64,000 nt of DNA from positions 5,451 to 69,450 of the forward strand of contig JBAQGX010000002.1 of the NCBI GenBank assembly GCA_049288015.1, written 5' to 3'. Numbering within the stretch: the first letter of the stretch is position 1; each line of letters starts with the position of its first letter. The notes beneath the pieces were generated by a model. The model was not told the DNA's origin and did not search any database. It worked only from the letters and a program-made list of their open reading frames with translations. Origin of the DNA: JAKLIN01 sp049288015. GTDB taxonomy: Archaea; Nanobdellota; Nanobdellia; Pacearchaeales; GW2011-AR1. A program made the position numbers and the translations under genes. Shown here one piece after another: positions 16,585 through 25,059 of this stretch.

Positions 16585-17316
16585 ATGGATGAAATAATCA
16601 AGCTTAATGATGTTTGGAAAATATATAATGAAGGCAAAGAAAATGAAGTAATCGCTCTCAAAGACATCAATATCCACATAAAAAAGGGGGATTTCATTGC
16701 AGTAATGGGTCCAAGTGGATCTGGAAAGAGTACTGGGATGAATCTTATTGGAAGTCTAGACTTTCCAACAAGAGGAAATATCTTCTTAGATAAACACAAT
16801 ATCTCACACTTAAGCGAATCGGATTTGGCACAAGTAAGAGGGAGAAGAATAGGGTTTATATTCCAACAATTTAATTTAATACCAAATCTTACAGCGAAAG
16901 AAAATGTAATCTTGCCTATGATATTCCAAGATAAAGATGAAATTGAGAGGGAGAAAAAAGCAATTGAATTATTAAAACTAGTAGAGTTAGAAAATAGAAT
17001 GGATCACTATCCTTCAGAACTATCTGGAGGGCAGCAGCAAAGAGTTGCAATTGCTAGAGCGCTAGCAAACGATCCAGAAGTTATTCTTGCAGATGAACCA
17101 ACCGGAAATTTAGATACTCATACAGGAGATATTGTAATGAAGTTTCTCAATGAACTAAATGATAAAGGTAAAACAATAATAATTGTAACACACAGCCCAG
17201 ATATTGCAATGAAGCATTCAAGAAAAATTTATTGGTTAAAGGATGGGGAAATTGAAAAAGTAACAGAAAAAATAAAAGGTACTTGGAAGATTTTGAAGAG
17301 AGTGCCTTCTAAATAA
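16585..17316 (+). CDS. MacB/LolD-type ABC transporter ATP-binding protein 2
   Basis: 243 residues. Walker A GPSGSGKS at 42-49, Q-loop FIFQQFNLIPNLTAKENV, signature LSGGQQQRVAIARAL, Walker B ILADEPTGNLD and H-loop VTHS are intact. It has its own short upstream gap with a TTTTTAAATAAA element, so it may carry a separate promoter. The two permeases downstream follow closely. A 106-base internal tract is identical to the first ATPase while the rest is diverged. Confidence 0.92.
   Translation: MDEIIKLNDVWKIYNEGKENEVIALKDINIHIKKGDFIAVMGPSGSGKSTGMNLIGSLDFPTRGNIFLDKHNISHLSESDLAQVRGRRIGFIFQQFNLIPNLTAKENVILPMIFQDKDEIEREKKAIELLKLVELENRMDHYPSELSGGQQQRVAIARALANDPEVILADEPTGNLDTHTGDIVMKFLNELNDKGKTIIIVTHSPDIAMKHSRKIYWLKDGEIEKVTEKIKGTWKILKRVPSK
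17011..17116 (+). repeat. 106-bp perfect direct repeat, copy 2
   Basis: Identical to 13905-14010; see the first copy. Identity breaks exactly at both ends (flanking bases t/c here versus a/g in copy 1). Confidence 0.95.
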
Positions 17317-17331
17317 TAAGAAAAATATAAA

Positions 17332-18552
17332 ATGATCAGAGACTATTTTGTTCTTGCATTCAAGAATCTAAAAAAAAGAGGTATAAGAAGTTGGCTCACA
17401 CTTTTAGGAATATTCATCGGGGTTGCAGCCGTTGTATCTTTAATATCGTTAGGAAGTGGACTTAAAGCTGCAGTAAATTCAGAATTTAACATAGGTTCAA
17501 CAGAAGTTATAACCGTACAAGCAGGAGGCATTACTGTGGGTCCTCCAGGAAGTGGTGCTGTAAAATCTTTAACCCAAGACGATGCATTAGCAATTGGAAA
17601 AATAAGTTCGGTTCAAGCATCTATCCCCAGAGAGATACGGGAAGTAGAAATGAAATATAATCAGAAAGACACCTTCACTTATGCAGCAACTATTCCAGAC
17701 AATACACAACAAGATAATTACATGTATCAAATTACAGGTATAAAGACAAGCTCAGGAAAATTAATTCATCAAGGAGACAGGGGAGTTATTGTAATTGGAA
17801 ACTATTTAGCAGACGGAACAAAAAATGGATTTGGGAGAGATATAAAAATTGGAGATAATGTAGAAATTAACGGGCAAAACTTTGTAGTCCAAGGTATATT
17901 GGCTGACCAAGGAAGCTTCATAATAGATGATGCAATTCTCATAAACGAAAAAGACTTACAAAATCTCTTGGGATATGGAAATCAGGTAGATATAATTGAA
18001 GTAAAAGTTCCAAACGAAAATCTGATAAACCAAACTCAGAATTCAATTGAAAATTTAATGAGACAAAGAAGAAACGATAAAGTAGGTCAAGAAGATTTTC
18101 AAGTTACAACCCCTCAGGCATCCCTTAATTCTGTAAATCAAGTATTATCAGGAATACAAATATTCATTATAATAATTGCTTCAATATCAATAATGGTCGG
18201 AGCAATTGGAATAACAAATACTATGATGACTGCAGTTTTGGAAAGGAAAAAAGAGATTGGAATCATGAAATCAATCGGAGCAAGAAATGAACATATATTT
18301 TATCAATTCTTTATTGAAGCTGGACTCCTTGGATTGGTAGGAGGAATTATTGGAATTTTAATTGGAGCAGCAACAGGATATATTGGTACAGCAGCCCTAA
18401 ATAGTTTTATAGGTTCGTCAGCACAACCAGTCGTTAGCTTGCCACTAATTCTTTTTGCAATACTTGGCAGCTTCCTTATAGGTTCAACAGCAGGGTTGAT
18501 TCCAGCAATGAGAGCTGCTAGAGAAAATCCAGTGGAGGATATTAGAGGATGA
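17332..18552 (+). CDS. MacB/FtsX-type ABC transporter permease 2
   Basis: 406 residues with the MacB plan: helix 1 in GIRSWLTLLGIFIGVAAVVSLISLG, a large extracellular domain, and three C-terminal helices containing GITNTMMTAVLERKKEIGIMKSIGARNE and the ending AMRAARENPVEDIRG. It lies 15 nt after ATPase 2 and overlaps permease 3 by 4 nt. With permease 3 it could form a heterodimer served by ATPase 2 (inference). Confidence 0.92.
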   Translation: MIRDYFVLAFKNLKKRGIRSWLTLLGIFIGVAAVVSLISLGSGLKAAVNSEFNIGSTEVITVQAGGITVGPPGSGAVKSLTQDDALAIGKISSVQASIPREIREVEMKYNQKDTFTYAATIPDNTQQDNYMYQITGIKTSSGKLIHQGDRGVIVIGNYLADGTKNGFGRDIKIGDNVEINGQNFVVQGILADQGSFIIDDAILINEKDLQNLLGYGNQVDIIEVKVPNENLINQTQNSIENLMRQRRNDKVGQEDFQVTTPQASLNSVNQVLSGIQIFIIIIASISIMVGAIGITNTMMTAVLERKKEIGIMKSIGARNEHIFYQFFIEAGLLGLVGGIIGILIGAATGYIGTAALNSFIGSSAQPVVSLPLILFAILGSFLIGSTAGLIPAMRAARENPVEDIRG

Positions 18553-19751
18553 TAAGCAAAGAAATTGTTAAGTACTCTTTTGAAAATCTCAAGAAAAGAA
18601 AATCAAGAAGTTTACTTACAATAATATCAATACTGGTCGGAATAGCTACTATTTTTATTTTTATAAGCTTTGGACTAGGATTATATGGCTATATAAATGG
18701 TTTTGTTACAGGAACCGCTGCAAACAAAATAATAATAGAGCCAAAAGGCAGCGTTGGCGGACTTGACACTGCCTTTGCTCTAACAAGCAAAGACTTAACT
18801 GCAGTAGAAAGAACACCCGGAGTTTATGAAGCAACGGGCCTCTATAAACAAGTATCACAAGTTGAATACAAAAACAGTCTAAAATATGTTCCCATTGTAG
18901 GATATGATCCCTCAAATCCTATATTAACCCAAACAGACGGAGCAACAATATATGAAGGAAGAGAGTTACAAAAAGGTGAAAAAGGAGATGTAGTCTTAGG
19001 ATATGATTTTTCTGCCGACAATAGTATATTCAAAAAAGGAGTTAGTATAAACGACGAACTAGAGGTTAATGGTCAAAAAGTAAAAGTTGTAGGATTTTAT
19101 AATTCACTAGGAAATTCAGGAGATGATTCTCTAATTTATGTAACAGAAGATTTCTTCAAAGACATTTACCCAAATACAACTGGATACAATGAAATAGTTG
19201 CTAGTGCTAACCCTACAAATATATCTCAAGTTGTACAAAATGTAGATAAGAGCTTATTAATCTCAAGAAATCTAAAGAAAGGTCAAGAAGACTTCTTTGC
19301 TCAGTCTGCTCAGGACTTAATAAATAGCTTCAGCTCAGCACTAAATATTGTAATAGGGTTTATTATACTCATAGCCCTAATTTCTGTTCTGGTATCCGCA
19401 ATAAATACTTCAAACACTATGATAACTTCTGTAATTGAAAGAAGAAAAGAAATTGGAGTCCTAAAATCAATCGGAGCAAGAAATTCTGAAATACTTAATT
19501 TATTTTTATTTGAATCAAGCACTTTAGGATTCATCGCAGGTACTTTAGGAGTAATCTTCGGATTTATTCTAACGCAGATTGCAAAAGTAATATTAATAAA
19601 AGTTGGACTTGGTTTCTTACAGCCAAGTTATTCAATCTGGTTATTTGTAGGATGTATACTCTTTGCGACATTAACGGGAGCAGTCTCAGGTGTTGTACCT
19701 GCAATAAACGCTTCCAGAATCAGTCCAGTAAAAGCTTTAAGATATGAATAA
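18549..19751 (+). CDS. MacB/FtsX-type ABC transporter permease 3
   Basis: 400 residues, same topology as permeases 1 and 2: helix 1 (RSLLTIISILVGIATIFIFI), extracellular core, then NTSNTMITSVIERRKEIGVLKSIGARN and ending NASRISPVKALRYE. Its start overlaps permease 2 by 4 nt, so translation is coupled. It is the last plus-strand gene of the array, and the paralogous secreted protein converges on it from the other strand. Confidence 0.92.
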   Translation: MISKEIVKYSFENLKKRKSRSLLTIISILVGIATIFIFISFGLGLYGYINGFVTGTAANKIIIEPKGSVGGLDTAFALTSKDLTAVERTPGVYEATGLYKQVSQVEYKNSLKYVPIVGYDPSNPILTQTDGATIYEGRELQKGEKGDVVLGYDFSADNSIFKKGVSINDELEVNGQKVKVVGFYNSLGNSGDDSLIYVTEDFFKDIYPNTTGYNEIVASANPTNISQVVQNVDKSLLISRNLKKGQEDFFAQSAQDLINSFSSALNIVIGFIILIALISVLVSAINTSNTMITSVIERRKEIGVLKSIGARNSEILNLFLFESSTLGFIAGTLGVIFGFILTQIAKVILIKVGLGFLQPSYSIWLFVGCILFATLTGAVSGVVPAINASRISPVKALRYE

Positions 19752-19758
19752 ACTCAGC

Positions 19759-20604
19759 TTATTCTCTCAACAACTTTTTCTTTTTATTTTTCTTATGCCT
19801 TCGATACAAAACATATGCAACAACAAGAAGGATTAATAGAATTACAACATAAACTACCGGAGAATTTGAGCTTGGCTGTGGAAACGCTGTTGGATCAAAA
19901 TAAACCGTTTCATTTGTACTTCTTCTTACTCCAGTTACATCATTATAAGAAATTATCAAATTTATATTACCTTTATTAGGCAATAGATTAAAATCTGCAG
20001 TTGTATAATCGTTTGATGATAAGAGGCCAACAATATACGTATTTGGACCATCTACAGTAACATTCTGCTGACCAGAAGGAATTGTAACTGTAACAGAATT
20101 GGCATCATTCTGCGCCGTGTTCAAAATATTAAGAGTTAAATCTTTTGTTGTTGGATTATAGTTTTCCACAAAAATGCTAAAATTGCTTCTTATATCTGAA
20201 ACTGATAGATTGAACTGTGAAGAAAGAGAATAATTAGAATTACTCATAGCATACGCAAAAGTAAGAGTATCATTGCCCTTAACCGCATTTGGATCAACTC
20301 TAACCATATAAGGTATTGTAAGGAAAGAATTATAATTTGTCGCATAAACCCCCCCAACTGCACTATAATAGGAACTAACACCGGGGTCAAATGAGATTGG
20401 ATAATTTGGAACTAATTGAAATGTAACATTACCGCAAGTAGGATCTCCCATTCCAGAGACTTGAAAGACCAACTTTACATAATCTCCTGGAGAGACAGGA
20501 TAAGGATCTTGATTTATCAATGTTGGAGTCAAAGTACAAGAGCTAACATAAGCTAATGATAAGAACAGCACTAAAGAAGTTAAGATTATAATATTCTTTT
20601 TCAT
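19759..20604 (-). CDS. Secreted COG1361-like protein, paralogue of the 14183 gene product
   Basis: 281 residues. The open frame reaches 20712, but ATG 20604 gives a proper signal peptide (MKKNIIILTSLVLFLSLAYV) and is chosen. PYPVSPGDYVKLVFQVSG, VRVDPNAVKGNDTL and DVTGVRRS match the paralogue at 14183 position for position. A C-terminal helix (SPVVYVVILLILLVVAYVL) and a lysine-rich tail anchor it with the bulk outside. It converges on the permease array with an 7-nt gap, so it flanks the system on the opposite strand and may be an alternative adaptor for it. Confidence 0.8.
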   Translation of the reverse strand: MKKNIIILTSLVLFLSLAYVSSCTLTPTLINQDPYPVSPGDYVKLVFQVSGMGDPTCGNVTFQLVPNYPISFDPGVSSYYSAVGGVYATNYNSFLTIPYMVRVDPNAVKGNDTLTFAYAMSNSNYSLSSQFNLSVSDIRSNFSIFVENYNPTTKDLTLNILNTAQNDANSVTVTIPSGQQNVTVDGPNTYIVGLLSSNDYTTADFNLLPNKGNINLIISYNDVTGVRRSTNETVYFDPTAFPQPSSNSPVVYVVILLILLVVAYVLYRRHKKNKKKKLLRE

Positions 20605-20699
20605 TATGTAGAAAATATTCTCCTGTTTTAAAATCTTTCTGAAACAGCGGATCACGGAATAAGATAATATTATAAAACTTATTTTATTAGTTTTTTTAT

Positions 20700-20780
20700 G
20701 CCCAGATGGCACAATGGTAATGCGTCGGTCTCGAAAACCGATTTCCTCTTGGATTTCCCAGTTCGATTCTGGGTCTGGGC
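20700..20780 (+). tRNA. tRNA-Ser (CGA)
   Basis: Acceptor GCCCAGA pairs with TCTGGGC, anticodon stem TCGGT/ACCGA holds loop CTCGAAA (anticodon CGA), and the T arm is CCCAG-TTCGATT-CTGGG. The extended variable arm of about 15 bases identifies a class II serine tRNA. No encoded CCA and no intron. Confidence 0.93.
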
Positions 20781-20846
20781 GTTTTCTTAAAAAATTAGAT
20801 TATCTGAAACTAATTAAGCAAGATTTAAATAAAATAACTTAATTGT

Positions 20847-21791
20847 ATGCAAATGGAAGTGTATGACTTTTTAATTTTAGGTGCAGGGGGAACCGGTCTT
20901 GCAGCCTCAATGTACGCTGCAAGATTGGGATTAAAAACTCTTATTTTAGGAGCAAGCAATGGCTCAGAATTACCTATTGGAGGGGTTATAACAACTACCG
21001 ACTTGGTTGAAAACTACCCTGGATTTGCAAATATATCTGGTTTTGAACTTGCAAAAAAAATAGAAGAGCAAGCTAAAAGTTATAAACTAATCACAATAAG
21101 AGAAGAAAAAGCGTTAAACGTGGAAAAGAAAAAGAATATTTTTTATGTAAAAACAAACAAAAGTGAATATCAATCAAAAACGATTTTGTTTGCAACTGGA
21201 ACCAAATGGAGAAAACTTGACGTGCCAGGATCAATTAAATTTGAGAATCGAGGAGTATATTACTGTGCCCTATGTGATGGTCCACTATTTAGAGATAAAA
21301 TTGTTGCAATAATTGGAGGAAGTGATTCTGCAATAAAAGATTCATTTATACTTTCAAAGTATGCAAAGAAAGTTTATGTAATTGCAAGAAATGAAATTAG
21401 TGCAGAACCAGTAAGTATTGAAAGAATGAAAAATGACAAAAAGATTGAAATGATAACAAAAACAAGTATAAAAGAGATTAAAGGTGATCAGTCTGTAAAA
21501 AGTATAATCTTGAACAGTCCATATAAAGGAAAGAATGAAATAAAACTTGATGGTTTATTTGTGGCAATAGGGCATATTCCTATTTCGGATTTAGCAGAAA
21601 AACTTGGAGTCAAATTAAATGATAAGAAAGAGATAGAAATAAACTACAAAACAGCTGAAACAAACATAGATGGTATTTTTGCGGCAGGAGATGTTACTGA
21701 TAAAGAATTCAAGCAACTCATTACAGGTATAGCAGACGGATGCACTTCAGCATACTACGCTTATGAATATGTTAATAAAAACAAATCTTAA
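20847..21791 (+). CDS. trxB: Thioredoxin reductase-like FAD/NAD(P) oxidoreductase
   Basis: 314 residues, the size of low-molecular-weight thioredoxin reductases. FAD-binding GAGGTGLAA is at about 12-20, the redox pair C140-A-L-C143 is followed by DGP, the NAD(P) site is GGSDSAIKDS, and the C-terminal FAD motif is NIDGIFAAGDV. It should pass electrons from NAD(P)H to a thioredoxin or glutaredoxin-like partner. The usual CATC is CALC here. TATA-like TTTAAATAAAATAA lies about 25 bases before the ATG. Its end overlaps the convergent LUD gene by 4 nt. Confidence 0.88.
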   Translation: MQMEVYDFLILGAGGTGLAASMYAARLGLKTLILGASNGSELPIGGVITTTDLVENYPGFANISGFELAKKIEEQAKSYKLITIREEKALNVEKKKNIFYVKTNKSEYQSKTILFATGTKWRKLDVPGSIKFENRGVYYCALCDGPLFRDKIVAIIGGSDSAIKDSFILSKYAKKVYVIARNEISAEPVSIERMKNDKKIEMITKTSIKEIKGDQSVKSIILNSPYKGKNEIKLDGLFVAIGHIPISDLAEKLGVKLNDKKEIEINYKTAETNIDGIFAAGDVTDKEFKQLITGIADGCTSAYYAYEYVNKNKS

Positions 21792-22405
21792 AATCCTAAC
21801 TTTTCTTTTACAAGAATTAAAGTAATCCTGTTTGGGATTAGTTCATGTTCAATTATGACCCACTTCCCGAGTGCACTTCCTCTTCCATAAACTTTTTTAG
21901 CTCGTTCACTCTCAAGAGGAAATACATGTTCTCTTACTCTCTTCATTGCCTCTTCCAAACTGTCTGTTATCTTCTGATATCCAGAAACAAGTAAAAGATT
22001 TTTTGCTGCAAAAGGATAAGCACCTACCCTAGAACCAGAAGCATCACATGCAACAAGCTCACCCCTCTTGGAAATTGCATTAACGCTACCTAAAAAATAA
22101 TCTGCAGTGTCCATTTTTCTCCTGAGATCCATTTGTTTAGCCATATCTTTTTCATTCAAAACTTCCTTATGAAGATTTCTCCATCCATGACTTCCAGACA
22201 TAAGGTAATCAACAAACCCAATTTCATTGAGAGTCGTAGAAGATCCATTCGCAATACTAGCTCCTTTCGGAATAATTCTTTTAATATTCTCAAGTGCTTC
22301 AGTTTTATTATCTACAATGATAGTGTTTATACCGTGTGATTTAAGATTATTTACCGTTTCCATCAACTCCTTCTCATCTGGAATCTTAACCCAATTTTGT
22401 ACCAT
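21788..22405 (-). CDS. LUD domain protein (LutC/DUF162-like)
   Basis: 205 residues with the LUD fold pattern: GASIANGSSTTLNEIGF, a central ADYFLGSVNAISKRGELVACDASGSRVGAYPF stretch (key parts ADYFLGS and GELVACDASGSR), and a C-terminal RITLILVKEKLGF. Stand-alone LUD proteins are related to the LutC/LutB lactate-utilisation proteins; their reaction is not firmly known. It is convergent with trxB and divergent from the ferredoxin gene. An operator-like palindrome shared with sufB and sod lies before it, suggesting a link to redox stress (inference). Confidence 0.85.
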   Translation of the reverse strand: MVQNWVKIPDEKELMETVNNLKSHGINTIIVDNKTEALENIKRIIPKGASIANGSSTTLNEIGFVDYLMSGSHGWRNLHKEVLNEKDMAKQMDLRRKMDTADYFLGSVNAISKRGELVACDASGSRVGAYPFAAKNLLLVSGYQKITDSLEEAMKRVREHVFPLESERAKKVYGRGSALGKWVIIEHELIPNRITLILVKEKLGF

Positions 22406-22425
22406 TTTTATAACAGCAAGTTACA

Positions 22426-22439
22426 TTAACAATTGTTTA
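22426..22439 (-). promoter_or_regulatory. Operator-like palindrome before the LUD gene
   Basis: In gene direction TAAACAATTGTTAA, two mismatches from the consensus TTAACTATTGTTAA, overlapping the downstream side of the TATA-like ATTTATAAAC and about 20 bases before the ATG at 22405. Weakest of the five copies. Confidence 0.4.
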
Positions 22440-22508
22440 TAAATTTTTGTGAATTTTAAAACAAAGGTAAACCAAAACACTTTTATAGACAATTAATTAG
22501 GGAAGACT

Positions 22509-22772
22509 ATGCCTATAATTATAAATTCGGATACTGGAAAAAGCGAAGAACTCAAAGAAGGCGAATTAATTACAAAAGCAGCTGAGAAAATAGGAGTTCC
22601 ATTTGGATGCCAAGAGGGGGTTTGTGGAACATGCATGATAGAGCTAATTGAAGGAGAAAATAATCTCTCAGAATTAACAAAACCTGAGATATATTTAAAG
22701 AGGAATAAAAAGCATAGATTAGCATGCCAATGCAGAATAAAAAATGGAGACATAAAAATAAGAATTGATTAA
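22509..22772 (+). CDS. 2Fe-2S ferredoxin
   Basis: 87 residues with the plant/adrenodoxin-type spacing C34-x4-C39-x2-C42 and distal C73 (an extra C75 follows), in the context FGCQEGVCGTCMIEL. It carries electrons for a redox enzyme in the cytoplasm. The dph2 ATG begins one base after its stop, so the two are an operon; since Dph2 is a 4Fe-4S radical enzyme needing a reductant, the ferredoxin may supply it (inference). Confidence 0.93.
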   Translation: MPIIINSDTGKSEELKEGELITKAAEKIGVPFGCQEGVCGTCMIELIEGENNLSELTKPEIYLKRNKKHRLACQCRIKNGDIKIRID

Positions 22773-22773
22773 A

Positions 22774-23760
22774 ATGACACTAAACTTTGAAAAAGATAAA
22801 CTCATAAAGGAATTAAAGAAAATAAAGCCAAAAAGAGTTTTGGTTCAGCTAGCAGAGGGAATAAAACAAAACTCAATTGAGTTTGCTAAAATCTTCAATG
22901 ACCTTGGAATAGAAGTAATTTTCTCAGGTGAAACTGCTTGGGGAGCTTGCTCTCCTGCAATACAAGAAGCTCAAGCACTTGGGGCTGATTTGATAATTCA
23001 TTTTGGACATGCAGAATTTATGAAAATCGACTTCCCAATTTTATATATTGAAGTGAGAGATGAATTGGATTTAAAACCATTGCTAGAAAAGTCATTAAAT
23101 AAGCTAAAAAAATACAAGACTATAGGATTTTCATATTCAGTTCAGCACCATCATGATGTAGATAATATAGGAAAATTTTACAAAGATAATGGGAAAGAAT
23201 TCATATTATCAAAAAAGTTAGGGCATGTCGCATATGAAGGACATATAGTTGGATGTCAGTATGCAGGATTAAAGGCAATTGAATCTGAAGTGGATTGTTT
23301 TGTAATACTAGGAAACCAATTCCATGCTATGGGAGCAGTATTATCTGTGGACAAACCAGTGATTTTATTAGATGTTTACAATAATGATGTAAGAGAATTA
23401 TCGGGTCTAAAAAATAAAATTATTAAGCAAAGAGCCATATCTATAGAAAGATTCAAGCAAGCAAAAAATATAGGTATTATTATTGAAATAAAACCGGGAC
23501 AAAAGTTTGGTTCACCCAACTATCTTCTAGAAAAAATAAGAGAACTGGGAAAAAATGCAGTTATTATTACAATGAATGAACTTTCCCCAGACAAAATACT
23601 TAATTTTTACAGTATAGATGCATTTATCATACTTGCATGCCCAAGAATTCCAATAGATGATTTTGCAAAGTATCCTAGAACTATTATAACTTTCAAAGAA
23701 GCTTTGGTTGGTCTTGGAATAAAATCTTGGGAAGAAATGTTAAAGATAGGGTTAGTCTAA
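22774..23760 (+). CDS. dph2: Diphthamide biosynthesis enzyme Dph2
   Basis: 328 residues. The three conserved cluster-binding cysteines are C59 (AWGACSPA), C161 (HIVGCQYAG) and C289 (ILACPRIPIDDF), one per domain as in archaeal Dph2, which moves the aminocarboxypropyl group of SAM onto the elongation factor 2 histidine. The frame opens at a TTG at 22765, but ATG 22774 is preferred. Located directly after the ferredoxin gene. Confidence 0.93.
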   Translation: MTLNFEKDKLIKELKKIKPKRVLVQLAEGIKQNSIEFAKIFNDLGIEVIFSGETAWGACSPAIQEAQALGADLIIHFGHAEFMKIDFPILYIEVRDELDLKPLLEKSLNKLKKYKTIGFSYSVQHHHDVDNIGKFYKDNGKEFILSKKLGHVAYEGHIVGCQYAGLKAIESEVDCFVILGNQFHAMGAVLSVDKPVILLDVYNNDVRELSGLKNKIIKQRAISIERFKQAKNIGIIIEIKPGQKFGSPNYLLEKIRELGKNAVIITMNELSPDKILNFYSIDAFIILACPRIPIDDFAKYPRTIITFKEALVGLGIKSWEEMLKIGLV

Positions 23761-23845
23761 ATTTTAACTATTACAACAAATTAATTTTAGTCAAAATTAG
23801 GTCCAATAAAGCTTTATAAATAATCTTATCTAAAATTTCATAAAT

Positions 23846-23920
23846 GAGCCTGTAGCTCAGCCTGGCTAGAGCACTGCTCTGATAAGGCAGGGGTCCAAGG
23901 TTCAAATCCTTGCAGGCTCA
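23846..23920 (+). tRNA. tRNA-Ile (GAT)
   Basis: Acceptor GAGCCTG pairs with CAGGCTC, discriminator A. Anticodon stem CTGCT/GGCAG (one G-T pair) holds loop CTGATAA, anticodon GAT. T arm CAAGG-TTCAAAT-CCTTG. No intron and no encoded CCA. Confidence 0.94.
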
Positions 23921-23982
23921 TTTTTATGTATTAATTTTGCAAGAGCAACAATACTATATAAATAAAATAAATATTTTTCTGT

Positions 23983-25059
23983 ATGGAAGCAAGAATAAAA
24001 GAGATACAGAAGAAAATTACGGAAAAAAATGAAAATAAAGGTGCAACTGAGGAAGAATTCTTATCAGTGTTAAAATTAATTGTCCCAGGAACAAATTTAA
24101 GAGCTGCAATTGATGGCGCGTTAAGAGTTGGAAAGGGAGCTTTAATTATCTTAGATAATGAAAATACGGTAGGATTGTTTGATGGAGGATTCAAGATAAA
24201 TACTAACTTCACCCCACAAAAGCTGATTGAACTAACAAAAATGGATGGAGCAATTATCCTTAGCAAAGATGCAAAGAAGATAAATTATGCAAACGTTCTT
24301 CTGACTCCTGATAGTAAGATAAAAACAAATGAAACTGGAACAAGGCATAAAGCGGCAGAAAGGACAGCAAAGCAAGTAGGAACTCTTGCAATTGCAATTT
24401 CAGAGAGAAAAAATGAAATCACAATATACTACAAAGATATTAGATATCCTCTAATCCTCACAGATGAACTGTTAAGAAAAGCAAATGAGCATATACAGCT
24501 TCTTGAAAAGCAAAGGGACTTATTCGACAGCTACTCTGAAAAACTAACAAAAATAGACTTGAAGAATTATTTTAATTTAAATCAGGCAATACAGGTTATT
24601 CAAAAAGGAAAATTAATCCAAAAAATTGCGGCGGATTTAAAGAGGTATTCGATAGAACTTGGAAGAGAAGGGACTCTTTTAAGAATTCGTCTTAAAGAAA
24701 TATTATCTGGAATCGAAAAAGAGACTGATTTAGTGATAAAAGATTATGCAAAACTAGATATGGATCAGACTAGACTTATTATAAATGCCCTCACATATGA
24801 AGAAATACTTGACGAAAACGTGATATGCCAGATATTGGGCTATGCAAATCCAAACGAGAATGGATCAATTTTAGGATGGCATATTTTAATGAAAACCTCT
24901 CTTTCTGAAGCAGAAATAGATATGGTCATAAAAAAGGCTGAGAGTTGGAAAAAGATTATTAATGCTGATGAACAATTTTTCTATGATATATTAGGAGAAG
25001 AAAAGTCTAGAATCTTAAAAGAAGATCTAAGAAAAATGAAACTCAGTTTCAATATCTAA
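23983..25059 (+). CDS. disA: DisA-type diadenylate cyclase
   Basis: 358 residues, the size of full bacterial DisA. The DAC domain shows LRVGKGALIILD, FDGGF, the catalytic DGA at 88-90 and GTRHKAAERTAKQ at 119-131, where the usual RHR is RHK. A helical linker covers about 180-310 and the last ~40 residues are a divergent helix-hairpin-helix. DisA makes c-di-AMP from two ATP while scanning DNA for branched structures in bacteria. Monocistronic between tRNA-Ile and a convergent gene. Archaeal c-di-AMP work has concerned the DacZ type, so a DisA layout is notable. c-di-AMP synthesis is likely; DNA scanning is inference. Confidence 0.88.
   Translation: MEARIKEIQKKITEKNENKGATEEEFLSVLKLIVPGTNLRAAIDGALRVGKGALIILDNENTVGLFDGGFKINTNFTPQKLIELTKMDGAIILSKDAKKINYANVLLTPDSKIKTNETGTRHKAAERTAKQVGTLAIAISERKNEITIYYKDIRYPLILTDELLRKANEHIQLLEKQRDLFDSYSEKLTKIDLKNYFNLNQAIQVIQKGKLIQKIAADLKRYSIELGREGTLLRIRLKEILSGIEKETDLVIKDYAKLDMDQTRLIINALTYEEILDENVICQILGYANPNENGSILGWHILMKTSLSEAEIDMVIKKAESWKKIINADEQFFYDILGEEKSRILKEDLRKMKLSFNI

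Noticed and set aside
13905..17116. The 106-bp repeat as an insertion element or MITE
   Set aside because: It lies wholly within conserved coding motifs of paralogues with no terminal inverted repeats or target duplication; gene conversion explains it better.
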